A stretch of DNA of 64,000 nucleotides from Blumeriella jaapii. Lineage: Eukaryota; Ascomycota; Leotiomycetes; Helotiales; Drepanopezizaceae. The notes beneath the pieces were generated by a model, which saw only the letters and a program-made list of their open reading frames with translations, was not told where the DNA came from and did no database searches. Location: NCBI GenBank assembly GCA_009599575.1, contig VWND01000019.1:366001-430000 (forward strand), in the 5' to 3' direction. The position numbers and the translations under genes were made by a program. The stretch's first letter is position 1; every line of letters begins with the position of its first letter. Below, one piece after another: positions 1-11,437 of the stretch.

Positions 1-2154
1 TTTTTAGATGTAGTATTTTTTTGTGTAGTGTATTGGAAAAATCGGATCTTTCGCTTATTTCATACTGCTTTCCAAGTTGTAATTGTAACATCGGAGTTTT
101 TGTATTAAATGGGTATCAATGATACTGTACGTCCGTTGTACCGTTCGTCGAACAGGCATTAAGCTCAGCTGATAAAGCTGGAAGTCATGTTTTTTTTTTT
201 TTTCTTGAAAAGTTAATAGTGGGCTGCCTTCCCACGATTATTATTTTTTTAAAGAAAAGAACTTAACAAATGCTTCAAATGAAAATCTAATATACACATT
301 CTGAACAGCCAATTGCTTGTAAAATGATTCTTTAGATCGGGTATCACGCAAAAGAAAAGACTGTAATGCGAGGTATTTGAATGAGAGCTTTGGCTTCGAT
401 GTTTAACAAGTTGACGAGCTTTGGCTTCGATTTTAAAAAAGTTGACCAACGACATCTTTGTTCTCTTCTACTTCCCCATTCCTTTTCAACATCTTCCCTC
501 CCGGTCTCGAACAGGAGTTAGCATCATGACAACGCTCAGCTCACGCCTCTAGTCCCGCCTCGCCCGAGTTCTACTTCCACACCATCACAAGTCTGACCCG
601 CGTTCCCGATGTTCCGACTGCGAAATGGCTTCGCAGGCTTGGACCTCCGGATCACCGATTCGGGATAGTGGAGCCCAGGTCGCGTACCCAAGATGGCTTG
701 AGCGCGGAAGACACCGATTTGTCTTACAGTACGGTGAGTGAAGCGAAGTTGTGTGAATGCCGATCCTCTTTCATGGCATGAAATCGTGCGAAAAGGAAAA
801 CCTCCCAACGCGAGGCGATGACCAGCAGCGAGCTTCTGACATCGGACATGAGCGCCGGAATCCGCATCACGGATAGGCACACCGCGGAGTCTGCGAGGGT
901 TGGTGTTATGTCATTGCCGCTCCGATGGATCCTCCATCTCGTCTGAGATGCGATACGAGATGCGCCACGAGGTGGCGGCCGCTGCTGGGTGGGGGCGTGT
1001 TGGAATGGAATAAATAGCTGGCGGGCGGGCGCCTCGCGCGGCTAGTGGATAATGGCGAGGTGCTGTGGAGGATTTTCTCTCCCCGTTTCCTAGCACGCAA
1101 GACGCGATTGTGAAGACGTGTGTGAGTGTTGTGGTTTGGCTGTATAGCACGGTGTGTGTGTGTAGGCTGTGCTGTGGGGGCGTGGTTTCGCACTCATCAG
1201 GTACGGGGTGTTGTGTTTATCGCTACGCTCGCTTCGTGGCAGGCGGCCGTGACAGGACGATGGGAATGCATGTCCGGAATGGAGGGCTCGGGGAGTCGCT
1301 CCATGTCTTATTTACTTCCGGATGGCAACCCCCAAATCATGTCGCGTGGTACGGTACTGTACATGTGTCTCGGGGTGCTGACGGTGGTGGTACTGTACAG
1401 TACAGTACGTGGCAGATACCTCGGGTCTCAGTCTCAGGAGTCTCCCACTACCTTACATGAGACAGGAAACGAGGACGAACAAGACGAGGACGAATCAGAG
1501 TTGATTTGGTTTTTCATTTTACGCATTTAGAGGGGGCTGTCAGACTGTCGTTCGTCGGCATGCAAAAAGCAGCTCGAGGCAAAATGGACATCTGCGCTCA
1601 CCTACCTTTTGCTACTGTGCTGTACCTAATTATTTGTTTACCTACCTACCTCGGCTGCAGCCATAAATATAACCAGCTCAGCTATAGCTCCAGCTCGAGC
1701 TCGAGCTCCAACTCCACCAGCCCCAGCCCCAGCTCCCTCCCCATCCCCATCCCCACCCCCAGCCACCACAGGGCAACGCCGTAGTCCGCAAAGTGAATCC
1801 TCGGTTTTCTTCGGCGATGCTTCGGGTCGCCGTACTCCGGACGCGGAGAAGCACGGTGCGCTTGGGCTTGGGCTTCCCAGGGGCTGCTGGTCGTGTCTGG
1901 TGTTGTGTTGCGGATGGCTGGGTTGGCCATCTTGGGGAATCTTGGGATGGGGGCATGGGTGCAAGGTTTCGCTAGCGAGAGCAAAGGAGAGCAGAACCGA
2001 CCGGGGCCAGAACCCGCGAGCCTGACATGACAGTGCGCTTGTTGTAGAGAGGCAACGCAGTATGATATTGCACCGGGCGTTGAAGGCCTGGGGTTGCTGA
2101 AGTGGTGAGGTCGTATGGTATGTACTTCAGGTAGTGTATGTAGTGTATGTGCTG
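1..2154. other. Gene-free stretch at the left edge
   Basis: I see no convincing gene here. Short open frames exist on both strands but they are compositionally biased, start without good context and match no family I recognise. The stretch holds simple-sequence patches: a TG-rich patch near 1145-1165, a CAGCTC/GAGCTC-type low-complexity block at 1675-1770 and CTAC-type repeats near 1638-1650. Confidence 0.5.
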
Positions 2155-2207
2155 TTGTAGTTTATGTTGTATATGTACTTTATGTGCTGTGTGTATTATA
2201 TATACTT

Positions 2208-2412
2208 TTACTGTATGTAATGTATGTACTTTTACTGTTATTGTATGTACTTTTACTGGTATTGTATATACTTTTACTGGTATTGAATGTAATTTTACTG
2301 GTATTGAATGTACTTTTACTGCTGTTGTATGTACTTTTACTGGTATTGTATATACTTTTACTGGTATTGTATGTACTTTTACTGCTGTTGTATGTACTTT
2401 TACTGTACTTTA
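2208..2412. repeat. Tandem repeat, about 24-bp unit
   Basis: Imperfect tandem units built on TGTATGTACTTTTACTG followed by GTATTG or CTGTTG run for about 200 bp. The repetitive open frames across it (runs of Tyr/Leu/Val) are a product of the repeat, not evidence of a protein. Confidence 0.85.
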
Positions 2413-2837
2413 TTTGTACAGCGTCTCTCCTTGTTTCCAGCCCCCTTTGCCACGCCCCTAGGATCGTTGGGGATTAGACTTTCGGACTTCGACGCATGGA
2501 AGCATTTGCGCCTGAAAGACTTGGGACATCGGGCATTTATGCACACGGCCCTTGCTGTCCGATCAGTACTGAATATCGTAAGTACACTCACTGACGGTCC
2601 GGGGGAGGAAGGACTTCTACATCGTATATCCTGGGATGGCGAACCGTCGTGAGCAGGCCTCTCTGGAAAAGTTCATGATGCTTGTCATGCAGAGTGCTTT
2701 CATCCTGTGCCGTACAGGAGCACGGGAAGAGGCGTCTACACGCCTTTCATTTTCAATCTACGGTATGGCCTGGTATGGGACTTCTAGAGTCGTCCAGGAC
2801 TGCTCGTCGCTCGTCTTTTCCTTTCTTTACTTTTGGC

Positions 2838-2930
2838 TCGCTTGCTGCCTCGCTTGCTGTCTCGCTTGTTGGCTCGCTTACCCCTCGCTTACTCCCTCGC
2901 TTACCCCCTCGCTTGTCTCCTCGCCTACCT
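2838..2930. repeat. Degenerate CTCGCTT repeat
   Basis: About 90 bp of units built on CTCGCTTGCTGC, changing to CTCGCTTACCCC. The block lies upstream of ckiA and leads into a pyrimidine-rich stretch typical of a fungal promoter or leader. Confidence 0.7.
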
Positions 2931-3022
2931 CCGACAAAGCCCAGCCCCGCTTGACCCGTATCCAGCTTAGCGTGGCCCAGCCAGGCGCTAGACCCAAACA
3001 GGAACAGCGTCCCCAGTGGACC

Positions 3023-3664
3023 TCAACCTCCAAGTTCGTCACCCTCGAACTTCCTCCCCTCCAACATCAACCTCATCAACAACTTCACCCATCCCACAAC
3101 CCTCTCTCTCCCTCGAGGCCATCGATCGCGAAGAAGCTCCTTCGACAGCGAGACTCCGCGGTCAGGTTCATCGCACGCTCGTCGCCCGCGGCCCAGCTCT
3201 CGTCTCGTCGTCGCACGAGGAGCCCCCGACGTCGCCGTCGACCCATCACCACGCAGCCCCAGCATCATACAGGTATGTGATCAGGCCCTCCCATCTCCGG
3301 CAGCACCGCTCGAGAGCCTGGAGCGGTGGGAGCTGCATTCCCCGCGGCGCCCTCAGCACCATCGGCATCATCAGCTTCATCTCGGCGTCGACGGCCAGCT
3401 GGCAGTTGTGGGCGTTTGCGGCCACGGCCCAGTGGCCCACAGCACCGCTGCGCGGTGGCCCTTCTCAGCCTCATCCACGACCACAAGCAACTCAGCTAAC
3501 TCCCTCTCTCCGCCTAGATCGTCTCGCCTCCTCCTCGACCAGACCTCCGCCACCCCATCGGCCTCGTCGACCTGCAATCCACACCCCACAACGGCCCTCT
3601 TCGACTCGTGTATCGGTCACCCCCCCTCTCCAACCCAAGATCTAGAGTCCATAGTTGAAGCAAG
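3023..3664 (+). promoter_or_regulatory. Probable 5' leader of ckiA with a leader intron
   Basis: The C/T-rich stretch before the ckiA start looks like a transcribed leader. A good intron candidate runs from a GTATGT donor at 3273 to a CCTAG acceptor ending at 3517, with a CTAAC branch-like motif near 3494. No transcript evidence is available, so leader extent and intron are inference. Open frames in this stretch are low-complexity and not proposed as genes. Confidence 0.4.
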
Positions 3665-5336
3665 ATGACTACTATGGTGAATCCACCCGCTTCCAAGTCG
3701 AAATGCAATCCTCTGGTTTATACTCCCTTTCATCGACTTCCCACGAGCACTTCTCGTCCGCACGCGGCCGTGCTGCCATGGAACGAGAGGCCGGCGTCTG
3801 TCCGCGTTGCCATTCGAGTTCCACGGCAGCCTTGCGCTCGTGTCTCCCCGCGCTCTCCTGCCCCCGCTGCCCCCTCACTTGCACATGGCCATCCTTCGCG
3901 TCGGTGACCCATCATGCTGACGGACATGAACTCGCAGGATCTTCGCGTCGGGAACAAGTACCGCATCGGTCGTAAGATCGGTAGTGGCAGTTTCGGCGAC
4001 ATCTACCTCGGAACCAACATCATCTCGGGTGAGGAGATCGCCATCAAGCTGGAGTCGGTCAAGGCGAAGCACCCCCAGCTCGAGTATGAGGCCCGCGTCT
4101 ACAAGTCCCTGGCCGGGGGCGTCGGCATCCCCTTTGTCCGCTGGTTCGGTACCGAATGTGACTACAACGCCATGGTCCTCGATCTCCTCGGACCCAGCTT
4201 GGAGGATCTCTTCAACTTCTGCAACCGCAAGTTCTCGCTCAAGACGGTCCTCCTGCTCGCCGATCAACTGATCTCCCGCATCGAGTACATCCACGCCAAG
4301 TCCTTCATCCACCGTGACATCAAGCCTGACAACTTCTTGATGGGCATTGGCAAGCGCGGCAACCAGGTCAACGTCATTGACTTTGGGCTGGCCAAGAGTA
4401 CCGCGACCCCAAGACGCACTTCCACATCCCGTACCGTGAGAACAAGAACCTGACGGGAACGGCCCGCTACGCGTCCATCAACACCCACTTGGGAGTCGGT
4501 GCGTGACCCCTCTCCTTGCGTCCGCCTCTCCCCCAACTGAGCTGACGTGCACGCAGAGCAATCCCGCCGTGATGACATGGAGTCGCTCGGCTATGTCATG
4601 CTGTACTTCTGCCGTGGCTCCCTGCCATGGCAAGGTCTGAAGGCCGCCACCAAGAAGCAGAAGTACGACCGCATCATGGAGAAGAAGATGACCACCCCGA
4701 CCGAGGTCCTCTGTCGCGGCTTTCCCAACGAGTTTGCCATCTACCTCAACTACACCCGCTCGCTCCGCTTCGATGACAAGCCCGACTACTCGTACCTCCG
4801 CAAGATCTTCCGCGATCTCTTCGTCCGCGAGGGCTTCCAGTACGACTACGTCTTCGATTGGACCGTCTACAAGTACCAGAAGAACGCGCAGGCCATTGCG
4901 CAGGCCGCCGGTCAGCAGCCCGCCCCAGAGGAGGAGGAGAAGCCCGGACGCATCCGCACCAACGTCGCCGCGGCCGGCGGAGCCAACGCCCAAGGCACCA
5001 AGCCCGGAGCCATCTCGGGATCCCGCCGCAAGATCATTGAGCGCGGTGCCAGCGGGGCCGGTGTCGACTCGCCCGATGCCAACCGCGCCGTCGGCGGAAG
5101 CGATAGGATGTGAGTGTCTTGCTGGCTCCGGTTCCTTGTAAGGGAATTTTCCTCTTCGCGTTTAGTGTGCTTCGATGACGCTGGCCGCGAGGAGAATGAA
5201 TGCTGACTGGATGGCTGACGCTCTAGTCTCCGAAAATAGGCTCCGCTCTGCCTCCAAAGGTGCTGGATATTCTACGGGTTCGTACCGACCAAAGCGCGAG
5301 GAACAGAACGGACAGCAGTGGGGTGGGAATTATTGA
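3665..5336 (+). CDS. ckiA: Casein kinase I, Hrr25/CK1-delta-like (ckiA); one-base frameshift in the assembly
   Basis: Serine/threonine kinase of the CK1 delta/epsilon class (yeast Hrr25, Aspergillus CkiA). Proposed exons are 3665-3676, 3938-4498, 4557-5109 and 5240-5336, giving about 407 residues once one missing base is allowed for. The 12-nt first exon encodes MTTM and joins DLRVGNKY, the usual start of this family. The ATG at 3914 lies in intron 1. The glycine loop GSGSFG is at residues 19-24, the ATP lysine in IAIK at 41, and HRDIKPDN at 129-136. DFGLAK begins at 152, and the CK1-typical ASINTHLG follows. Introns are GT..AG with CTGAC-like branch sites. The tail ends in a basic, Gln/Gly-rich segment. 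The frame breaks at about 4397, where AAGAAG reads AAGAG just after DFGLAK, and is then restored without further loss. I judge the gene functional and the break an assembly error. Confidence 0.93.
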
Positions 5337-7949
5337 TCTGTGTACTTGGACGCGTCTCCCTCGTCGGCTCTCGATACGCGATGGTCGACCTGCGGCAGCA
5401 TCGTCTGGCTCACCCAACTCATCTTGCTGGCCCGATCTGAACGTCTCGTGGAGGTCGTTCTGGCCCGATATCACCACTCATCTTCCGCTATGGACTTGCT
5501 TTTCTTTCGTTACGACTCTTCGATTTGACGGATTACACAATGGCTCGAGCACCTTGGACATCAGCCTGACACCTCACCCCCGGTGAGGCCGGTCAGCAAT
5601 GTCCAAAGCCATCGAACGGCATGCCGATGTCATCACATCCACCATTTCGGAGCGCCCATGCACCCCGAGAGATCGATCACCCCCCTGCCCAAGGACGTGG
5701 ACCTGGTCCGCTCCCGCTTGATCTCGCCGAAGAACGCCGCAACCGGGTCAGGCAAGCTCGTTTGCACACTCTGGTGGCAGCCCCCGCGCCGGATGCATTC
5801 AGAGCAGATCCTCTGTTGGCTCCTGGGACATGTCTTGCGCATCATGGTTTCTTTTTCTCGTTGGTTTTCCTTTCCTTTCGCGTGGCCCTGGGCAGAGGGG
5901 AGGTCTGGGGGAGATAATGTGGGGGGGGGGCGAAGCGATCTGTCGGACGTGTGGTCTCACGCAAGGGGCGGCACGACGCGCTCGCCGTGGCAGACTCGCC
6001 TTCTCATCGCACCACCAGCACTTCACGACCCTCGAGGGATAGAACATGGAGAGTGGCCACCGGGGCGGCGATTTCTTTTTCTGCATGGTTTTTCTGTTTT
6101 TGCTTGTTTTTTCGCGCTGGAATATGGGGAGGGTCTCTGAAAGGAGAAGACAGTACGTCCACAGGGCAAGACGAGAGAGCCCTCGCACTGGTCTTTAATG
6201 ACGTTCATGGATGCTCACGATGGATGTTGGTGAGAAGGAGGTTTCGGCCGCTTTACTTGCTGCATGCTACATAGGCTCTACAATCCGCTGCTTTAGTCAA
6301 TCTTTACCAATGGCAACCCACAATCGATCTTGTGTACGCGTGCGTGATTCGTGAAGATTTCTGTATTGACCACGTTCTTTCGCACCACGGTGGCACCGAA
6401 CGCCGGGCCCTTTCTCCGCCCTCTCTTCTCCGTGCTTTCTTCCCTTCTGCTCTATTGGGCTGAGTCTCGATTGCTGTGCAAACCAAAGAGAATCGTTTAA
6501 AACTTGGGCTTCGGCAACGTGCGGTAAGGTAGATGTGAGACAAGAGGCTGCAATAAATCGATCTGATTTCTTCCCCCGCGTAGGTATTCTCGGTTGGAAC
6601 GAAGTGCAGCATTGGAACGTGGGATGGAAAATTGCCAAAGCGCAACAATCATCAACATGTCAGACGACCTGTCGAGGTTCCCAAGGGGAAGATTGCCATT
6701 TCCAAGCTCGGAACCGCGAAGGAGAAGCGTCTTCTTCTGATTTACAGCTTGGCTGGCTCTACGACAGAGCTGTGCGAGATGAAAGCTCTCGGGCTTTTGA
6801 TGGGTGGATGGATGGATGATGGATGGATGGGATGTATGGAAGAGATAACACGGCTGATTCAAATGCAAGTCGTTCCTTAAAAGGCGATTACCATCTTTGT
6901 CAATTGTTGATAAGTATGTATGTACATGTTTCACGTAAGGTGGAGGGTTGGGTGGAAAGAGCCTTGGAAAGGCGAGAAGATAGATGATTGTGACTTCAAA
7001 GGCCGCCGAGGTCATCAAGATACTCAACGAAATGGTAGCAAGCAGCAATGTCAGAACCAAGAAGCCTCGAGTTGACGCCCAGGACCCAAGCATCTTTGGT
7101 AGCTGACCTCTTGAAGAAACCAGGTTGGGGAACTCGGCCTAAACTGCCACTTTGTCACGATAACATAGATGTTACATACAGCATTGGAAGCAAAATGAGC
7201 TTCTAGGAGTCGGCTGTAGGCAGACGTAATAGGGAAAAGCGAGTCCGGGAATCGAGACGGATGTTCTAGCGTGACAGTAGATCTTTGGGTCTGGTGTTTG
7301 GCCAACACTTGCTTCTACGACAGATCACCACAGCCTACGAGCTGTACGGACTCGAAATGAATTCCAAAAGACCCGTATCATAGATTTCGAGGCCAGCGCT
7401 TCCCGAGCTCGAAATGTCGAAGGACTTGTGGATCTGACATTCTGCTGCGGGCTTCCTTACTCGCGGGGAGATATCGACTTGGCCAGTATCAATATAGGAG
7501 TCTGGAACATTTAGTAAAGGTTAAGAACAGGATAATAGGAGGGTTTGAACAGAGTCGTTTTACTCCGCTGAAAGTGATCAAGTAAGAAATTTGGTAGTTG
7601 GGAATTGGAGCTAGCAGTCAAGGAAAACCCACAAGTGGTTTTCACACAAAGGAGATATGTTTTGAAACACGAAACACGAAAGCGTCCTGCGTCGAGGCGA
7701 AACTCGAACAGAAGCTACATTAGGCAACTAGCCTTACCTACCTACTCTTCCTTGTTCCACCGGAGTCAAGGCTTAACAAATTCGACGCACGACAACTTCA
7801 TAACAGTCATACCACAGGTTCATGACCACACATCTGGAAGAGTCTTGTACCTACCTGCACACAGCCATCTGGCGGAGGACCTGTCCCTCGACACCCCCCC
7901 AAAGATTATCTGCATCTAGAACCTCCTGATCTAGGTGACCCAAACCAAC
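5337..7949. other. Gene-free stretch downstream of ckiA
   Basis: No gene is supported. The first few hundred bases are probably ckiA 3' UTR. A minus-strand frame at 6497-7093 begins with a hydrophobic segment, but its remainder is low-complexity and partly encoded by a GGAT repeat, so I do not call it. A run of eight or more G occurs near 5922-5931. Confidence 0.5.
6799..6835. repeat. GGAT/GATG microsatellite
   Basis: Short run of GGATG/GGAT units in the gene-free stretch. It generates Met/Asp/Gly-rich translations in several frames. Confidence 0.7.
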
Positions 7950-8762
7950 ATGTCTTCCAACTCCTCCAGCGACCCACACCTCGTGATAGCAACCCCACAA
8001 ACCACCGAGACCGATCGTAGCCCACACCCCAACTCTGTCCTTGTTCCCTCCAGCGTCTACGAACCCGGACCTGGCACGCGAACCCCTTCCGAGACACGGC
8101 AGCGCGAGCCCGAGAACAGCGAGTCTCCGCTGTCCAAGACAGTCGCCATCATCGAGCGTCTGAGCATCGCCGTCTCCGCCCGCGACACCGCCATCCACGA
8201 ACTCGAAGCAGAGAACGATGCCCAGGCTGCCAAGATCGGGACCCTGAGGTCGCTGCTTGCCCATCGGGAGGCGGCTCTGAAGGACGTCCGGAGCGAGACC
8301 GCAGGCCAGGCCGCGCAGATCAAGACCCTGATCCGGAGCAAGCTGGCGCTGGACCGCGAGGCGGACAGCATGCAGATCAGATACGTAGCTGCTGCGGTCC
8401 GACTCGCGGCCGAGTCTGGCGCTCTCGAGGCCGAGCCTGCGGGTCTCCTGCGAAAGTACATGTTGGCTCGCAAGAACGCCGGCGGGCGGTTGCAGAAGAA
8501 GGATTGGAACGCTTTCTGGACGGACCACCCAGGGCTCGAGAGGGCTGCTGCCGGTGAGCACGCAGATGTAGCGCTCGCCTCGAGAGATCTTGCTGACGTT
8601 CGAGTAGCTCGGCCAGACCCTGTTTGTGCAGGTGAGGCATACCTGGAGGCGTCGCGGCAGAGGCTCGCCGCGGAGGATCTGCGATGCGCCCTGTGTCGCA
8701 AGGGAATGCTGTTTCTCTTTTTTCTTCTGGGACTGGTCATGGCCAATCTCTTTCGAAGTTGA
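7950..8762 (+). CDS. Hypothetical coiled-coil protein with a hydrophobic C-terminal tail
   Basis: I do not recognise the family. The ATG at 7950 follows AAACCAAC and opens a 270-residue frame. The N-terminal 60 residues are rich in Ser, Thr and Pro. Residues about 65-150 are a heptad-like Ala/Leu/Glu/Arg helix suited to a coiled coil. The last 20 residues form a strongly hydrophobic segment (GMLFLFFLLGLVMANL) ending in RS, which resembles a tail anchor. A likely 54-nt intron (8554-8607, GTGAGC..TAG, with CTGAC 11 nt before the acceptor) is a multiple of three without stops. Removing it gives about 252 residues, so both forms keep the tail. GC-rich third positions contrast with the AT-richer flanks and favour real coding. 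The long minus-strand frame over the same bases is a shadow. Confidence 0.6.
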   Translation: MSSNSSSDPHLVIATPQTTETDRSPHPNSVLVPSSVYEPGPGTRTPSETRQREPENSESPLSKTVAIIERLSIAVSARDTAIHELEAENDAQAAKIGTLRSLLAHREAALKDVRSETAGQAAQIKTLIRSKLALDREADSMQIRYVAAAVRLAAESGALEAEPAGLLRKYMLARKNAGGRLQKKDWNAFWTDHPGLERAAAGEHADVALASRDLADVRVARPDPVCAGEAYLEASRQRLAAEDLRCALCRKGMLFLFFLLGLVMANLFRS

Positions 8763-9319
8763 GCCAGGAGCACCGAGGGTTGGCGACTGGATTGAGCGGA
8801 GGCTGGTCGGTGCAAATGTGCAGTAGACGAACATGGTCCGCTTCTGTTGGATCTTGAGAGAGTATCGGAATCTACTGGACGGGCGGAAGAATTGATTTGC
8901 CTTGGGGATTGGGGATTGGGTCCTTTTGGTAGGCGGGCTGGGCAAGCCGGGCTTGCACAAACGCACAAACGCATGTTCTCATGAGAGAGAGACTGGTCGT
9001 GTGCGTGAATGGCAAACTGTGCCCTTCGATTCCAATGCATGTGTGATATGCAAGCTAGAGCGCGATGTCGTTTTTACGCTGCTTTGCTACTGATAGTTGA
9101 AATCAGCAGAAACATGCCAAGAGGCGTGTATGATCTCCATCATGGCGGCAAAGCTCTCGCATTGGGAATTACAGCGATACCAGTCAATAGGCCTCTATGC
9201 AGTGGCCAGATTTCCATCACATAGGATAGTTTGATGTCGCAGCCCTTGGTTGCGGGCCTCTCAAGTCAGGACACTAGTGAAGAGTAAACAACTAAGCGAG
9301 TGATGTGCTTGGCAACACT

Positions 9320-9325
9320 CCCCCC

Positions 9326-9356
<31 letters not shown>
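9320..9356. repeat. Poly-C then poly-A tract
   Basis: Twenty-seven consecutive C are followed directly by ten A. Such long homopolymers are unstable and prone to sequencing error, so the exact length is uncertain. Confidence 0.85.
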
Positions 9357-9357
<1 letters not shown>

Positions 9358-10337
9358 GTTCTTATCTTTCCTCGCCCCAACTCCCGTTTAGAAGCAGCTC
9401 TGACTCTGGACCAAATGAATTGAAGAATCTTTTTCATCTTTGTATTATATCGTGGACCTGTCCACCTCCGAGTCTTTCAATAGTGTCTGCCTCAACCACA
9501 CCCAAAGCTTGGGATATTAGTCACCATCCAAGGCAGTCGATACAGCTACACTAACGCGTCCGGACACACAGAGCTTTCTAGTTGCATCGTCCTACGATTC
9601 CATAGAAGCCATCTATGTCTCTCCCAGCCACAATCACGACATCTTTCACTGACGTCTCGGATCCTCACTCACCCCCGCGGAAGACGAGGATCAGAGCTCG
9701 AGAGACGCACGTCGTTCGTGTGGATCCTAGTTTCCTCACTAGCTTATACAAGGAGTAGAGAAAGCAATAACTCGGTAGCAAAGTGAGAGTTGCTTTCGAT
9801 TTTAGAAAAGGCGTGTTTCTAACTACTGCTGGGCTGTGCTGTGTGTGGGCTGCGGTCTGCTAACAAGTGATGCGGAGCCACTCGTGCGTGCCAAGCGTGG
9901 AATTCCCAGTATCCATTCCATCTCAAGCGCGTACCACTGCTACACAGCCTCGAGGTCTCTGGGGAAGGACCCCGGGTGCCAAGGGCGTCGAAAGACCGAC
10001 AGTCGAGACAGAGGACATTATCCCATGATCGCCGTACGAGCAAATAGGAAAAGTGCAGTGCAGTAGCATCATGATACGAACAAACCATGGGTGCCAGGGC
10101 CCTGGTTTGACAAGATCATGGATGTGGAGTGCTTGTATAAAATACCGGAGGAAGGAATCGCTGTGAAAGGGAAAGAAAGGTTTACAGTTAGTTGAGAGTA
10201 AGGGGGATTGCAGAACTATATCTATAAAGCGGTTTAATAAGCATGAACGAACACCCTACAATCTTAGATACATACTTACGATCAGCTTCACAAAGCTGTC
10301 TACGGAAGTCTTACAGAAGCTAAATATTACCATCATC

Positions 10338-10342
<5 letters not shown>

Positions 10343-10382
<40 letters not shown>
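10343..10382. repeat. Poly-T tract of about 40 bases
   Basis: Uninterrupted T run. It could be the retained poly-A tail of a minus-strand retroposed sequence, but I see no recognisable element or target-site duplication beside it. Confidence 0.8.
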
Positions 10383-10387
<5 letters not shown>

Positions 10388-10616
10388 GTGTTTACACTGA
10401 TACTGACCCGAAGGAGATTGATTTCTCGCCGGAAGAATAAGCATACCCAGAAAAAAGACCTGGAGGTGTAAGATCCGAAATAGGATAGACGACGACAATA
10501 ATGCAAACTGGGAGCGGGCTTTTCTGCTTCGTGTCGCTTGAACAAGAGAAAGAAAGGCCCCAAGCTTATCCGCGCATCAAAGTCTACAACTGTTATACGC
10601 CAGACCAAGGGAAAGC

Positions 10617-10681
10617 GAACATGGAAGGCGAACATGGAAGGCGAACATGGAAAGCGAACATGGAAAGCGAACATGGAAAGC
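10617..10681. repeat. 13-bp tandem repeat, five units
   Basis: Unit GAACATGGAAAGC or GAACATGGAAGGC repeated five times head to tail. Because 13 is not a multiple of three, the frame running across it is not protein-like. Confidence 0.85.
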
Positions 10682-11437
10682 GGACGCGAGTAAAGAGCCG
10701 CTCGCAGCTCAGCCGAAAGTAAACAAACATCAAAACAGCCAACAACATAACCAGCCTGATGAGTCTCACGGCTTTGGCTCACCTAGGAAAGAGCAGGTGA
10801 CATCTAGCCGCGCTAACGACCACTAGCGTCAAAAGCAGCCGCTTCGAACTTTTATATCTTGACGCGGTTGTCTTGACAAGTTCTTCATTTTGATCTTCCA
10901 AACAAGCTTGCTTCGACGAATCCCCTCCCCGCCCTCCATTCCCCCTGATCGAGGCCTTTCTCAATACATCAATCACAAGGTAAGTCGAACTCCTTGAGGA
11001 CTTCTTCACCTGTGCGCCCAAAATTTCCTACCTTTCTCTCCGTGTCGTGACAACACTGGTTGGCTGCGATGAGCACAACACGCACCTCTCCTCACTTCTC
11101 TTCCCTTCCCTTACCCCGGATGACTACAGCACATCTTTCTCCCCCTTCCCCTGGCCTCCTATAAAAACAACACGCACTCCTCTCTTCTCTCCTCACCAAG
11201 CCTTACTGTCTGCACTCCATTCAGATTATGCAACACTTTTCCTTGAGTTTGGAGCCCCAACCGCAGAGTTGGCCGCAGAGTTGGCCGCACTCTTTGGATC
11301 AATGCAGCATGTTTCCTTCTCCTCCGCCACGACCCTACCTCGCTGTTCACTCTTGCGCCAGATTGCTAACTTGATGTTGTCGTCCCTTGAATCTTGCTAC
11401 CACCACCCGAGCTGTTGCCAATTGCAGCTGGGGAGCC

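Larger units (their letters stand above)
8763..11437. other. Gene-free stretch with homopolymer tracts
   Basis: No conserved coding sequence seen. It holds a poly-C/poly-A tract, a 40-base poly-T and a 13-bp tandem repeat, listed separately. The last few hundred bases (about 11050-11437) are C/T-rich and probably form the promoter and leader of the next gene. Confidence 0.5.

Noticed and set aside
6497..7093. Possible secreted protein on the minus strand
   Set aside because: The hydrophobic start is attractive, but the rest is low-complexity, partly repeat-encoded and without Cys pattern or family match.
7851..8966. Long minus-strand frames over the coiled-coil gene
   Set aside because: They mirror the GC-rich plus-strand codons, have no domain and span the likely intron and flanks. 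They are shadows.
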